DNA of 64,000 nucleotides from Candidatus Zixiibacteriota bacterium (GTDB lineage Bacteria; Zixibacteria; MSB-5A5; GN15; FEB-12): NCBI GenBank assembly GCA_024276275.1, contig JAJRXM010000081.1, positions 16,884 to 80,883 of the forward strand, read 5' to 3'. Shown piece by piece: positions 20,259 to 29,847 of this stretch (position 1 is its first letter; each line of letters starts with the position of its first letter). The notes under the pieces were generated by a model. It saw only the letters and a program-made list of their open reading frames with translations, ran no database searches and was not told where the DNA came from. The position numbers and the translations under genes were made by a program.

Positions 20259-20930
20259 GTTCCTCAAAATAATATCCTCGATAACTGTACCACTAGGCTG
20301 TGCTACTGATGTATAGATAAGTTCAGCAACAGATTCAGGTGACATCATTTCACTTAGGTTCTGTTCGCCGGGTACAGAATTCCAAATATCGGTAGCAACT
20401 GCACCCGGATAGATATTTATAACCCGAATATCTTTCTCCCGAAGTTCTTCCCGAATAGATTTCGTAAATCCGTCTAAAGCAAATTTACTCATACAGTATG
20501 AACTCCAATTTGGGAATCCTTCTTTTGATGCTATCGAAGCTATATTCACAATTGTGGCACCCTTTGGCATTATAGAGTGTAGTTGTTGAATAAGTAAAAA
20601 GGGAGCAGTAACATTTACATCAAAAGTCTTCTGCCAATTTTCAAGTGTCATTTCAGCAAGAGGTTCAACGACAGCTATCCCGGCATTGTTCACTAATAAA
20701 TCAAGTTGAGTTATATCAATACTCTTGGTGAGTGAAAGAACATTTTGAGGGTTTGATAAATCTGCCTCAATAATAACAGGTTCCCCGCCGTTCTTTTTTA
20801 CGTACTCAGCAGTATCATTCAGCATTGGTTTATTGCGTCCGGTAAGAATAATTTTGTTTCCTGAAGCAAATTTACTCGCTATAGCTCTACCTATACCTCT
20901 GCTTGCTCCCGTGATAAGTATTGTTTTCAT
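20244..20930 (-). CDS. SDR-family oxidoreductase, candidate sepiapterin/dihydropteridine reductase
   Basis: ITGASRGIGRAIA, LVNNAGIA, SSYCMSKFAL; directly downstream of PTPS-like and folE genes. Confidence 0.88.
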   Translation of the reverse strand: MKTILITGASRGIGRAIASKFASGNKIILTGRNKPMLNDTAEYVKKNGGEPVIIEADLSNPQNVLSLTKSIDITQLDLLVNNAGIAVVEPLAEMTLENWQKTFDVNVTAPFLLIQQLHSIMPKGATIVNIASIASKEGFPNWSSYCMSKFALDGFTKSIREELREKDIRVINIYPGAVATDIWNSVPGEQNLSEMMSPESVAELIYTSVAQPSGTVIEDIILRNLHDF

Positions 20931-20932
20931 TA

Positions 20933-22162
20933 TTATCTTTCTGAAATGTCTTTTCTGATAGTAAAGCGATTATTGGCAGTTTCCCACAAAGAAAGTCTGT
21001 TGAGTTGATTGCCATATAGAACAAACAGTTTATCCCAAAGGGTTAGACATATATTTTCACCGGTTGGGATTGTATCTTTGAAATCATCTGTTTCTAAATT
21101 AAGATGTTTATAATTCCATTGATGCAGTATTTCTTCAAGATGTGTCTGGACAATAGCTAGGTCAAAAATAGCTCCCGTATCCTGATTGTATTCACCTTCT
21201 AAAAGCATCTCTACTTTATAGGTGTGACCGTGACCGTTTGCATTATTACATTTTCCATAAATTTCTTCATTTTCAGAATCAGATAATGATTGCACATGAA
21301 GACGATGGGCGGCATAGAATTTAGTTTTAACGCCCATAAACATTCTATCATTTTGGGTATATTCTATAAAGAAATAATCATTTTCATTTAGCCGAATTCT
21401 GTCAAGAGGCAATTCTTTACGCAGTTCAGAAAAAAAATGTTTTGCCAAAGATTCGGTTGTCATCGGCATTCCTTGTAGTTCGGTAATGTCTGTTGTAAGA
21501 TTTCGATGATCATATTTTCGGTAAAATTTATTTAAGAGAGGTCTGATTTGTGAATGTTGTACCAACAGATTACTTTTGGCATCAGGTTGTCCCCGAAATG
21601 TTAAACGAAGATTATAATGATGTCCGTGTCCTGATTTGCGGGCTGAGACACCAAACAGTTTTTCATTTTCTGTTTCTGATAGATGAGGAGAATATGTTCG
21701 GCGGGCAGCACAAAAGTCAAGATGATAACTTCGTTCGATAATCCCGCTTGTATAAGCTGTTGCCTCCAGTTCGTTATCATCACAAATATGACAGATAACA
21801 AGTTGTGTCGATTCATTTTCGAATAAAGTAACGGCATCTTTGAGCAATTCTTCAGCTATCTTTTCGAATGTCGGAACCTCTTTGTCAAAAGGTTTGATAT
21901 CCGTATTTAAAAATTTATGATCATATCTCTCAGCTAATAACCTATTTATTTTTTCTTTGATTACAGTCACATTTAACATCATGCCGTCTTTATCTGAAAC
22001 CGGACCGTGAAATATAAATGTCACGACAAGATTATGCCCATGACCATACTCCCCTTTTGACTCATTGCCATATAGAGCTATATTCTCCTCATCGGATAAA
22101 TCTTGGTTATACATCCGATGCGAGAGGGCGATTTCAAATTTTTTGGCTACCGTTATATACAT
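20933..22162 (-). CDS. Triple-domain 6-pyruvoyl-tetrahydropterin synthase/QueD-like protein
   Basis: 409 aa with three PTPS-like units: ALSHRMY...GEYGHGHNLVV; CAARRTY...RKSGHGHHYNL; AAHRLHV...GKCNNANGHGHTYKV. Confidence 0.88.
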   Translation of the reverse strand: MYITVAKKFEIALSHRMYNQDLSDEENIALYGNESKGEYGHGHNLVVTFIFHGPVSDKDGMMLNVTVIKEKINRLLAERYDHKFLNTDIKPFDKEVPTFEKIAEELLKDAVTLFENESTQLVICHICDDNELEATAYTSGIIERSYHLDFCAARRTYSPHLSETENEKLFGVSARKSGHGHHYNLRLTFRGQPDAKSNLLVQHSQIRPLLNKFYRKYDHRNLTTDITELQGMPMTTESLAKHFFSELRKELPLDRIRLNENDYFFIEYTQNDRMFMGVKTKFYAAHRLHVQSLSDSENEEIYGKCNNANGHGHTYKVEMLLEGEYNQDTGAIFDLAIVQTHLEEILHQWNYKHLNLETDDFKDTIPTGENICLTLWDKLFVLYGNQLNRLSLWETANNRFTIRKDISER

Positions 22163-22165
22163 AAT

Positions 22166-22705
22166 CTATTTTATCAGCGAGAAAAATTCTGCTCTCGTTG
22201 AGGGGTCATCATGAAATTCACCCAAAACACATGATGTTACCATCGACGAGTTTTGTTTTTCAACACCCCGCATCATCATACAAAGATGTTTTGCCTCTAT
22301 GACAACAGCAACTCCCTGAGCGTTGGTATATTTATTTATTGTTTGAGCAATCTGTCTGGTTAGTTGTTCTTGAATCTGTAACCGTCTGGCAAATACATCA
22401 ACAATTCGTGCAATTTTTGATAACCCTAACACTTTTCCACTTGGGATGTAAGCAACGTGACATTTTCCTATAAACGGTAATAAGTGGTGTTCACACAGAG
22501 AATATAATTCGATATCTTTGACCAATACTATTTCACTCGCGTCGGATGGAAATAAAGCACCATTAATAATTTCATCAATATTTTCTTTATACCCTTTAGT
22601 CAGAAAGCTGAATGCTCTTGCTGCCCTTTTTGGAGTAGATTTTAACCCGTCTCGGTTGATATCTTCGCCTATTTCCTCTAATAACTTTGAATATAATTCT
22701 TCCAT
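22166..22705 (-). CDS. folE: GTP cyclohydrolase I
   Basis: [47 protein letters not shown]...[11 protein letters not shown]. Confidence 0.95.
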   Translation of the reverse strand: MEELYSKLLEEIGEDINRDGLKSTPKRAARAFSFLTKGYKENIDEIINGALFPSDASEIVLVKDIELYSLCEHHLLPFIGKCHVAYIPSGKVLGLSKIARIVDVFARRLQIQEQLTRQIAQTINKYTNAQGVAVVIEAKHLCMMMRGVEKQNSSMVTSCVLGEFHDDPSTRAEFFSLIK

Positions 22706-23049
22706 CTATAATCCTTTAACGTATTAAAAACTCAAAACATACATATCATCTATTAAGATATACGTACAAATATACATTTATTTGCAATAATTCTCAAGCT
22801 GAAACATAAAAAGCAGAGAATATTGATATTTCAAATATATCCCATAATTGCATTAATAATTATCTGTATCTGCCGACAAAACAACAAGATAGACGGAACT
22901 ACATAGATACGCAGCACCAATATAGATATTTTTGAAATAATGTTAGGCTTTGAAAATGACTGCTTTGTACTTGACATCAGAAACTAGTTTGTTATCTTTT
23001 TCACAAGACAAACGTTTTTCAATTATACTTTTTTTGATTTTCATTAAAT

Positions 23050-23069
23050 AAAGTTACATGAGTAACTTT
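23050..23069 (+). promoter_or_regulatory. Perfect inverted repeat (hairpin) adjacent to the cytochrome SD
   Basis: AAAGTTAC-ATGA-GTAACTTT immediately 5' of GAAGGAG. Confidence 0.45.
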
Positions 23070-23082
23070 GAAGGAGAATATA

Positions 23083-24357
23083 ATGAATAAGATGATTACA
23101 GCGTTTATAGTGCTAATATTATTACTGATCTTTTCACCGAATAAATCTTTTGCCCAAGATGAAGCCGGTTGTCAAACAGATAAGTGTCATAGTACAATGG
23201 GTATAAAAAAGTTTATTCATGGGCCTGTCGGTGCCGGTATTTGTACTGTATGTCATACACCGGTAAAAGGTAAAAAACATAAATTTGAATTTGCCGCTCA
23301 AGATGAAGAACTTTGTTTTAGTTGTCACGACGGCAAACGTGATATGTTACTTGAAGAAAACGTCCACTCCCCTGTTGCTGACGGAAACTGTGTCGGATGT
23401 CATGATCCTCATCAATCTGATTATCGGTTTACTTTAAAGGGTGATGCATCTAACTTATGTTTTACCTGTCATGATAAAGCTGATTTTGAAGATAAATATG
23501 TACATGGTCCTATCGCCGCAGGTGACTGTAATGCCTGCCATAATCCTCACGCCTCTCCAAATGAATTTCAGCTAAATACACCAAAAGAACAACTCTGTAT
23601 TAGTTGTCATAAAGAAAAATCTGAAATAATGAATAAAAAACATATTCATAAACCCGTTTCAGAAGATTGTACGAATTGTCATAACCCGCATGCCAATAAA
23701 GAAGAATTTATGCTGGGTGCTGCCGGTGAAAAATTATGTTATACTTGTCATGAAAATATAGCTACTTACCAAGGAGCCAAATATCAACATGAACCGGTAG
23801 AAAACGGGAGATGTCTTGATTGCCATGATGTCCACGCATCTGATAATCCTCGCATGTTTGTAAAACCACAGGAAGCCCTTTGTTTCAGTTGTCATACCGA
23901 TATGAATGAATATGTTTCCGCACAAGAATTTAAACACGGTCCTGTAATTGAGGGTGACTGTAATGCATGCCATGATCCTCACGGTTCAGAAAATTTTCGA
24001 ATTTTGAGGAAAAATTTCCCTGAAGAATTTTATATGCCGTATGAAACCGATAATTATGCTATCTGTTTCCAATGTCATAATCAGGATTTAGCTTTAAATG
24101 CTAAGACAAAAACATTAACTGATTTTCGCGACGGAGACAGAAATCTGCATTTTCTACATGTAAATAAAGAGAAAAAAGGTAGAAGTTGCAAAGCATGTCA
24201 TCAGGTTCACGCATCATCACAAGCTAAACATATTCGTGAATCTGTACCTTTTGGTAAAATCAGCTGGGAATTACCTGTTACATATACTAAATTAGAAAAT
24301 GGCGGAAGTTGTGTAGTCGGATGTCATTCTCCAAAAGAATATAACCGTAAAAAATAA
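23083..24357 (+). CDS. Periplasmic multiheme cytochrome c (13 CXXCH plus CX4CH and CX3CH)
   Basis: Signal peptide then repeated doubled CXXCH units with HGP/HxPV spacing (CTVCH, CFSCH, CVGCH, CFTCH, CNACH, ... CKACH). Confidence 0.95.
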   Translation: MNKMITAFIVLILLLIFSPNKSFAQDEAGCQTDKCHSTMGIKKFIHGPVGAGICTVCHTPVKGKKHKFEFAAQDEELCFSCHDGKRDMLLEENVHSPVADGNCVGCHDPHQSDYRFTLKGDASNLCFTCHDKADFEDKYVHGPIAAGDCNACHNPHASPNEFQLNTPKEQLCISCHKEKSEIMNKKHIHKPVSEDCTNCHNPHANKEEFMLGAAGEKLCYTCHENIATYQGAKYQHEPVENGRCLDCHDVHASDNPRMFVKPQEALCFSCHTDMNEYVSAQEFKHGPVIEGDCNACHDPHGSENFRILRKNFPEEFYMPYETDNYAICFQCHNQDLALNAKTKTLTDFRDGDRNLHFLHVNKEKKGRSCKACHQVHASSQAKHIRESVPFGKISWELPVTYTKLENGGSCVVGCHSPKEYNRKK

Positions 24358-24366
24358 CGGTAGTTG

Positions 24367-24885
24367 ATGAAACTGATAAAGTATGTAGTTATATTTCTTC
24401 TTATATTTTCCTCTGCTCTTCATGCACAGGAAATAACAAAAGAGGAGAAACGTGCGGAAAGAAAACAAATACGCCTTTATCTAAAACATGCTGTTACATT
24501 TTATGAAAACCAAAAACTGGATTCAGCATATATATTTATAGATTCACTTCTCCAAATCTCTCCGAAAAATGTCGACGCATATTTTTATAAAGGGCTGATA
24601 GAATTAAAAAACGGAGATACAACAAAAGCTGACACAACTCTTACAGAAGGAATGTCAGCTAATCCATTATCTACAAGAATAAAGTTATTACTCTCGCGTG
24701 TTAAAATTGAACAGCAAGATTTCCAAACGGCATCTGAACTACTTGAAGCAATTCTCAAAATCAAACCGAATGAACCGGAAACATTGTATCTGCGAGGGTT
24801 AACATCATTGTATCAGAATGATACTACTACGGCACTCGACTATTTACAACATTCTCTAGAATCCGCACTTAAACGAGGGAAATAA
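24367..24885 (+). CDS. Secreted TPR-repeat protein
   Basis: Signal peptide; DAYFYKGLIELKNGDTTKA..., LYLRGLTSLYQNDTTTAL TPR-like repeats. Confidence 0.75.
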   Translation: MKLIKYVVIFLLIFSSALHAQEITKEEKRAERKQIRLYLKHAVTFYENQKLDSAYIFIDSLLQISPKNVDAYFYKGLIELKNGDTTKADTTLTEGMSANPLSTRIKLLLSRVKIEQQDFQTASELLEAILKIKPNEPETLYLRGLTSLYQNDTTTALDYLQHSLESALKRGK

Positions 24886-26012
24886 TGAAGATTTTTTCTA
24901 ACATAAAAAATGCTTCTATAAGTTATTTTCTCATATTTCTTATTGCGGTTTTATTTGTTCCGTCAGCAACTGCTGCTTTTCGGTATCTGCATGAAGGTAT
25001 GAAACTCCCGTCTATCGACAGCAAAGATATTTTAACCGATGAGCAGGTATCATCGGAGAAAATTATTAAAGACAACAATATGTTGATAGTAGTATTTTGG
25101 GCTACCTGGTCTAAACGTTCAATAGAAGAGCTACATGCCTTAAAAGAAATTAGATTACAATACCCCGATGCCCCTTTTAAAATTATAGCGGTAAATGTAG
25201 AAAGCCAGATAATGTCTGCTGAGTTAAGACAGGAAGTAATTAACTACTCTCAAGAGCTTGACCTTCCTTTCCCTGTAATTATCGATAATAAGCTAGAGAT
25301 ATTTTATCAATTTGGAGTAATAGCGGTTCCATCGACAGCCATTACAGATACTATTGGAGTTATGAGGTATGGTCCTGCCGGATTTTCATTAACAACGCAT
25401 GATTTAATTATTGATTCTATTGATGTAATCTTAGGGAAAAAAGATATCGCTGATACTACATTAGTCTTGAAAAAAGGGTATTTACCAAATTTGAAATCAT
25501 CAAGATATTATAATTTAGCACTAAATCTGAAAAATAAAAGAATGTACGAAAGAGCTCTTGCCAATGTCGAAATTTCGATACAAAACGATTCTTTGTTCCC
25601 GGTTCCATATAGCTTAAAGGGTGAGCTATATATCGCACTACAAGAGGACGATAAAGCTCTTGTTAATTATAAAAAAGCAGTTGAGTTAGATTCGACTTTT
25701 GTAGCCGCATGGAGTGGTCTCGGTGAACTGTATTTAAAAATGGGACAAATTGACTCCGCCGTTATATCATTAAACCGTGCATTAGCATTGGATGAATTTT
25801 TTACACCTGCTATGATGAATCTTGCTCTTTGTTATTCAAAGCAAGGGAACAATGACAAAGCTCTTGAATTATTAAAAACCGTGCTGGAATTTAATCAGCA
25901 TGAACCATACCCCTATTACTATCTAGCTCTTATCTCTCTCAATAATTCAGACAAGGCTCTAGCTGTCCAATCTTTCAAAGATGCTCTTGAGATGCTCTAC
26001 CCTGCCCCGTAG
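24885..26012 (+). CDS. Thioredoxin-fold (TlpA-like) protein with Cys-less active-site motif fused to TPR repeats
   Basis: VVFWATWSKRSIEELHALKEIRLQYP...AVPSTAITD then TPR units LGELYLKMGQIDSAVISLNRAL. Confidence 0.8.
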   Translation: MKIFSNIKNASISYFLIFLIAVLFVPSATAAFRYLHEGMKLPSIDSKDILTDEQVSSEKIIKDNNMLIVVFWATWSKRSIEELHALKEIRLQYPDAPFKIIAVNVESQIMSAELRQEVINYSQELDLPFPVIIDNKLEIFYQFGVIAVPSTAITDTIGVMRYGPAGFSLTTHDLIIDSIDVILGKKDIADTTLVLKKGYLPNLKSSRYYNLALNLKNKRMYERALANVEISIQNDSLFPVPYSLKGELYIALQEDDKALVNYKKAVELDSTFVAAWSGLGELYLKMGQIDSAVISLNRALALDEFFTPAMMNLALCYSKQGNNDKALELLKTVLEFNQHEPYPYYYLALISLNNSDKALAVQSFKDALEMLYPAP

Positions 26013-26046
26013 GTTGTTGATAAAATTCCTCTATTTATATTAAAAT

Positions 26047-26077
26047 AAAGTTATCCACATCTTAAAATAACTTTTTT
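26047..26077 (+). terminator. Putative intrinsic terminator
   Basis: AAAGTTAT-N12-ATAACTTTTTT. Confidence 0.5.
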
Positions 26078-26382
26078 CTCGTAATCTTATAAGTATGTTT
26101 GAGTTACAGCAAAATGGGTTTGTTTCATGCAAATTTAGTTTTTTTCGTTTATCCTGTTCCTCTTGGTAAATTTATTAAGTGTCTCATAACAGATGAGTGA
26201 GTAGTAAAATGCGTTGGTTGTGTAGAGGATTTGTAATACGAGAAATGTTTTCTGTCGGTTATTGAAACTGTAAAGTTCGCTTTGGCGAATGAACCTAAAT
26301 TTCTGTAAAACAAGAAATAATAAAATACGTCTATATCATAGATTGACAATGCGATTATGTTGTTTTATAATAATTATGATTC

Positions 26383-27477
26383 ATGTTTATAAATAAAAGG
26401 AGAGAACAGGTGCGACAATTCCCGAAAAGAAAAACCATGATTTCGGCTTTACTGATTATTATCACTCTTTCAGGCTGTCAATGCGGTAACAAACCGACCG
26501 AACCGGAACCGGTAGACAAAGATTATCCTATTTATTTTAGTAATTACTTTGGAGTAGGAGATAAGGTATTGTTTAAATATTACCCTGATTCTCAAAAAAT
26601 AGATTCCGCATTAATACCTTGGACACCCAAAAGGGGGATTTCTGTATCTGCTAATGGTAAGTTGCTTTATCTGTCGCTTGACGCTTCAGTTGTTGTTATA
26701 GATGCTGAATCTTTTGAAATCGTTCAGGAGTTACCTTACAAAACTGGATATGCTGTTGCGGTTTCACCTGACAACAAGCTAATTGCCATAACTGGAGATA
26801 CTCTCCGTATTCTTCGTACATCAGACTATCAAGTGATTTATAGTGACACTTTAACAACTTATAGAGGAATTTTTTCAAAAGATAACTTAACTTTCTTCTG
26901 TGGCTTTTACGACTCTGTCAATTCAGGTTCAGCATATATACTTACTATTAACGAAACTCAATTCATAAAAACGACAAAATCATTTCCTGATAGAAGTGTA
27001 GGTACTTTAATACCTACCTCTGATAAAACGAAATGGATACTATATAATCTCATTGGTTCATACTGTGCCGCATTTGATATTTATGACATCGCTCTTGATT
27101 CAATAATTTTTACTGATACTCTCTGCCCCGGTGGCGGTACGGCAACTTTATCAGCAGATGAGAAAAAAGTGTATTATACAGCTCCCGGTTCTCCATTTCA
27201 AGGAGCAAACAGCCCATTTATAAAAGTTTTTGATTTAGAAACAAATATGATAGAAACAATAATTGACAGTACTATATTTTATGCTGACAGTTTTGCATGG
27301 GCTCTGCCGAATGATGTCATAGCAACACCGGATAATAGATACTTAGGTGTCTTAAATGGTGTTATGGCATTATCTGTTTTTCATTTAATTGATTTACAAA
27401 CCCTTACAGTTGTTGACAGAAGAGATTATGGACCTAATGGCTATGGGTTTACCCAAATGACAATGCAGAATAAGTAA
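26383..27477 (+). CDS. Lipoprotein with YncE/WD40-like beta-propeller
   Basis: Lipobox-like LSGC; SVSANGKLLYLSLDASVVVIDAESFE, AVSPDNKLIAITGDTLRI repeats. Confidence 0.65.
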   Translation: MFINKRREQVRQFPKRKTMISALLIIITLSGCQCGNKPTEPEPVDKDYPIYFSNYFGVGDKVLFKYYPDSQKIDSALIPWTPKRGISVSANGKLLYLSLDASVVVIDAESFEIVQELPYKTGYAVAVSPDNKLIAITGDTLRILRTSDYQVIYSDTLTTYRGIFSKDNLTFFCGFYDSVNSGSAYILTINETQFIKTTKSFPDRSVGTLIPTSDKTKWILYNLIGSYCAAFDIYDIALDSIIFTDTLCPGGGTATLSADEKKVYYTAPGSPFQGANSPFIKVFDLETNMIETIIDSTIFYADSFAWALPNDVIATPDNRYLGVLNGVMALSVFHLIDLQTLTVVDRRDYGPNGYGFTQMTMQNK

Positions 27478-27509
27478 TAAATAAAAATTATAAATATGGA
27501 GAAATTATT

Positions 27510-29390
27510 GTGAGAAAATTTTTAATGATTCTAAGCGTATTGCTTTTAATAGTATTAGTAAGTTCGAGTTTTGCTCAACATTATTATGGTAATGGACAGC
27601 AGATTCCACTACAAATTGATTCAACAAAATTAGTATTAAAGTTTGATTCTTCTTTTGGACCTATAAACGAGGAAGGTATTTTAAATTCTATCAACCGTAT
27701 TCTGACTGCATATATTGAAGATCCTGTAAATGATGGTTTTATTATATGCTCACTATCAACATCTAACAATTACTTTTCTTTTATTGACTCTCTCAGACAA
27801 ATAAATACTATTGATTTTGTAGAACCTTTTTATATTGGTTTTGATAGTTCTGGGATGCTTGTAGGCACAGCATTCTATGTTGCTTTTGATTCTGAACTAA
27901 GTTATGCTACAATTAAAAGTATTTGTAGTTCTAATAATGTTACTGTAGGAAATAAAATTGCAGGTTTATATAACGTCTACGTTTTATACAATAATCCTAT
28001 AATAAATCAATCGACTGTCGATTTAGCAAATCTTTTTTATGAAATGCCGGTCACTAGATATGCTCATCCTGAGTTTGATGTTCGGATTGAGCCATTATCA
28101 TACAATTTATATGATTTCTATCATGATTACCAACCTCACACTAAAAAAGTTATCGGGAGTTTTAATAATGCTTCAGTTTGGGATTTTGCTGGTCTTACAG
28201 AAAATATAATAAATGTTGCAGTAATTGATGATGGTGTTACAAGCCATGAAGATTTACCTGCTTCAAGGATATTACCTGGAAAAGACTTTGCACTTGGTGG
28301 TTCTGATGCTACACCTGGTCCATATTTTGCTCATGGAATGAGTGTAGCTGGTATTATAGGAGCATCGCATACAACAGATGTTATAACTGGTCAATTAGCA
28401 TCTACTGGAATGATTTCTTTGAACCCTAACACAAATATAGTTCCTATTAAAATTTATGGTGATACGGATTTTGATTATTATACCCCTATGCCTGACAGTG
28501 CCATAGCAGAAGCGATTTACTTATCTTGGTATGAGTATAATGCAGATATATTATCAAATAGTTGGGCTTACACGAACCCATCTTTTTACTCCGATGTCAT
28601 AGCTGATGCGATAATGGAAGCTACCCTGATGGGTCGTAATGGTTTAGGAAGCCCTGTTATTTTTGGATCCGGAAACACGAGAAAACCTATAGGTGTGAGA
28701 TTCCCTGCTTTAGCTCCGGCATCTTTTTCAGTGGGTGCTACTCAACTTGATGACTATATATGGGGGTATAGTTCTTATGGACCCACTCTTGATATTGTAG
28801 CACCAAGCGGTAATACATGCCTTAGAGGTGATGTTTGGAGTCTTGATCAAATGAGTGGAAATGGACTTAACAATAGTACATTGGTTCATTTTACTAATTG
28901 CAATTTAGGCGTTACTTGGGATTGTCCGCCATCAGGTAACGATAGAGATTATAACTGTAAATTCGGTGGTACTTCAGCCGCAGCTCCGATTGTATCTGGA
29001 GTTGCATCTTTGATACTTGCTAAAGACCCCACTCTAACTGCCCAGCAAGTCTATGAAATTCTCAGAAATACAGCTGTTAAAGATTTAGATTGGGGAACAA
29101 TTCCTGATACACCAAACGTAGAATATGGATATGGCAGGGTTGACGCATTTCGAGCAATTCTGTCGCTTTCCAGAGGTGATGTAAATAACAGCAGAGGTAT
29201 GATTGATATAAGCGATTTGGTATTTATACTACCATATATGTTTGAAGGAGGCCCTGCTCCATTTCCAAGTATATTATTAGCCGATGTCGATTGTACAGGA
29301 GAAGTTGATATTCAGGACTTAGTTTATTTAGTTGCATTTATGTTTGACGGTGGAGCAGCTCCACCTTACCCTTGTTACGAATTCCAATAG
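27510..29390 (+). CDS. Secreted S8 (subtilisin-like) serine protease with C-terminal dockerin-like EF-hand domain, GTG start
   Basis: VAVIDDGVTSHEDL, AHGMSVAGIIGA, GGTSAAAPIVSGVASL triad blocks; GDVNNSRGMIDISDLVFILPYMFEGGPAP...ADVDCTGEVDIQDLVYLVAFMFDGG. Confidence 0.88.
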   Translation: MRKFLMILSVLLLIVLVSSSFAQHYYGNGQQIPLQIDSTKLVLKFDSSFGPINEEGILNSINRILTAYIEDPVNDGFIICSLSTSNNYFSFIDSLRQINTIDFVEPFYIGFDSSGMLVGTAFYVAFDSELSYATIKSICSSNNVTVGNKIAGLYNVYVLYNNPIINQSTVDLANLFYEMPVTRYAHPEFDVRIEPLSYNLYDFYHDYQPHTKKVIGSFNNASVWDFAGLTENIINVAVIDDGVTSHEDLPASRILPGKDFALGGSDATPGPYFAHGMSVAGIIGASHTTDVITGQLASTGMISLNPNTNIVPIKIYGDTDFDYYTPMPDSAIAEAIYLSWYEYNADILSNSWAYTNPSFYSDVIADAIMEATLMGRNGLGSPVIFGSGNTRKPIGVRFPALAPASFSVGATQLDDYIWGYSSYGPTLDIVAPSGNTCLRGDVWSLDQMSGNGLNNSTLVHFTNCNLGVTWDCPPSGNDRDYNCKFGGTSAAAPIVSGVASLILAKDPTLTAQQVYEILRNTAVKDLDWGTIPDTPNVEYGYGRVDAFRAILSLSRGDVNNSRGMIDISDLVFILPYMFEGGPAPFPSILLADVDCTGEVDIQDLVYLVAFMFDGGAAPPYPCYEFQ

Positions 29391-29484
29391 CTAATTGTTT
29401 GTTTTAACCTATCCAGATCGGGGTCGAGAATGACATTAGGGAATCCCAACGACAAGTTCAGGGCGATTTCTATACAAGAGTAAT

Positions 29485-29509
29485 GGCGGAACCACTAAAG
29501 GATTCCGCC
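29485..29509. terminator. Strong hairpin (possible terminator or REP-like element)
   Basis: GGCGGAA...TTCCGCC stem with outer AGTA/TACT pairing, followed ~12 nt later by a T7 run. Confidence 0.45.
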
Positions 29510-29569
29510 CTACTAGACCGATTTTTTTCTTGCATAAAAATTGAAAATTACCATATTAAAGTACACTAG

Positions 29570-29718
29570 AAAGGAGGTGGTCTGATTTTGAACTATAAGA
29601 CATGTGAGGTGGCTGCTGCGTAGCTGCTTTTCCAACATCTGTTTTATCGTTGGGAACCAGAGATGCAAATCCCAACAGTTTACCGAACCCGGCTTTTATT
29701 AGTCGGGTTTTTTTATAA
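29570..29718 (+). other. Leader-like unit: very strong SD, 11-codon ORF, hairpin, intrinsic terminator
   Basis: AAAGGAGGTGGT, then TTG-initiated ORF LNYKTCEVAAA*, then GTTGGGA...TCCCAAC hairpin and AACCCG...CGGGTTTTTTT terminator. Confidence 0.45.
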
Positions 29719-29847
29719 GCTATAATCCCACTTATCCTATTATCTACCTTTATTTTATAATAAATATGCTAAATACTGACAAATAGTAGATTAATGTATC
29801 TATTGTGCTTTTTTTCACAAACTATGACACAATTTTGACAATTAAAC

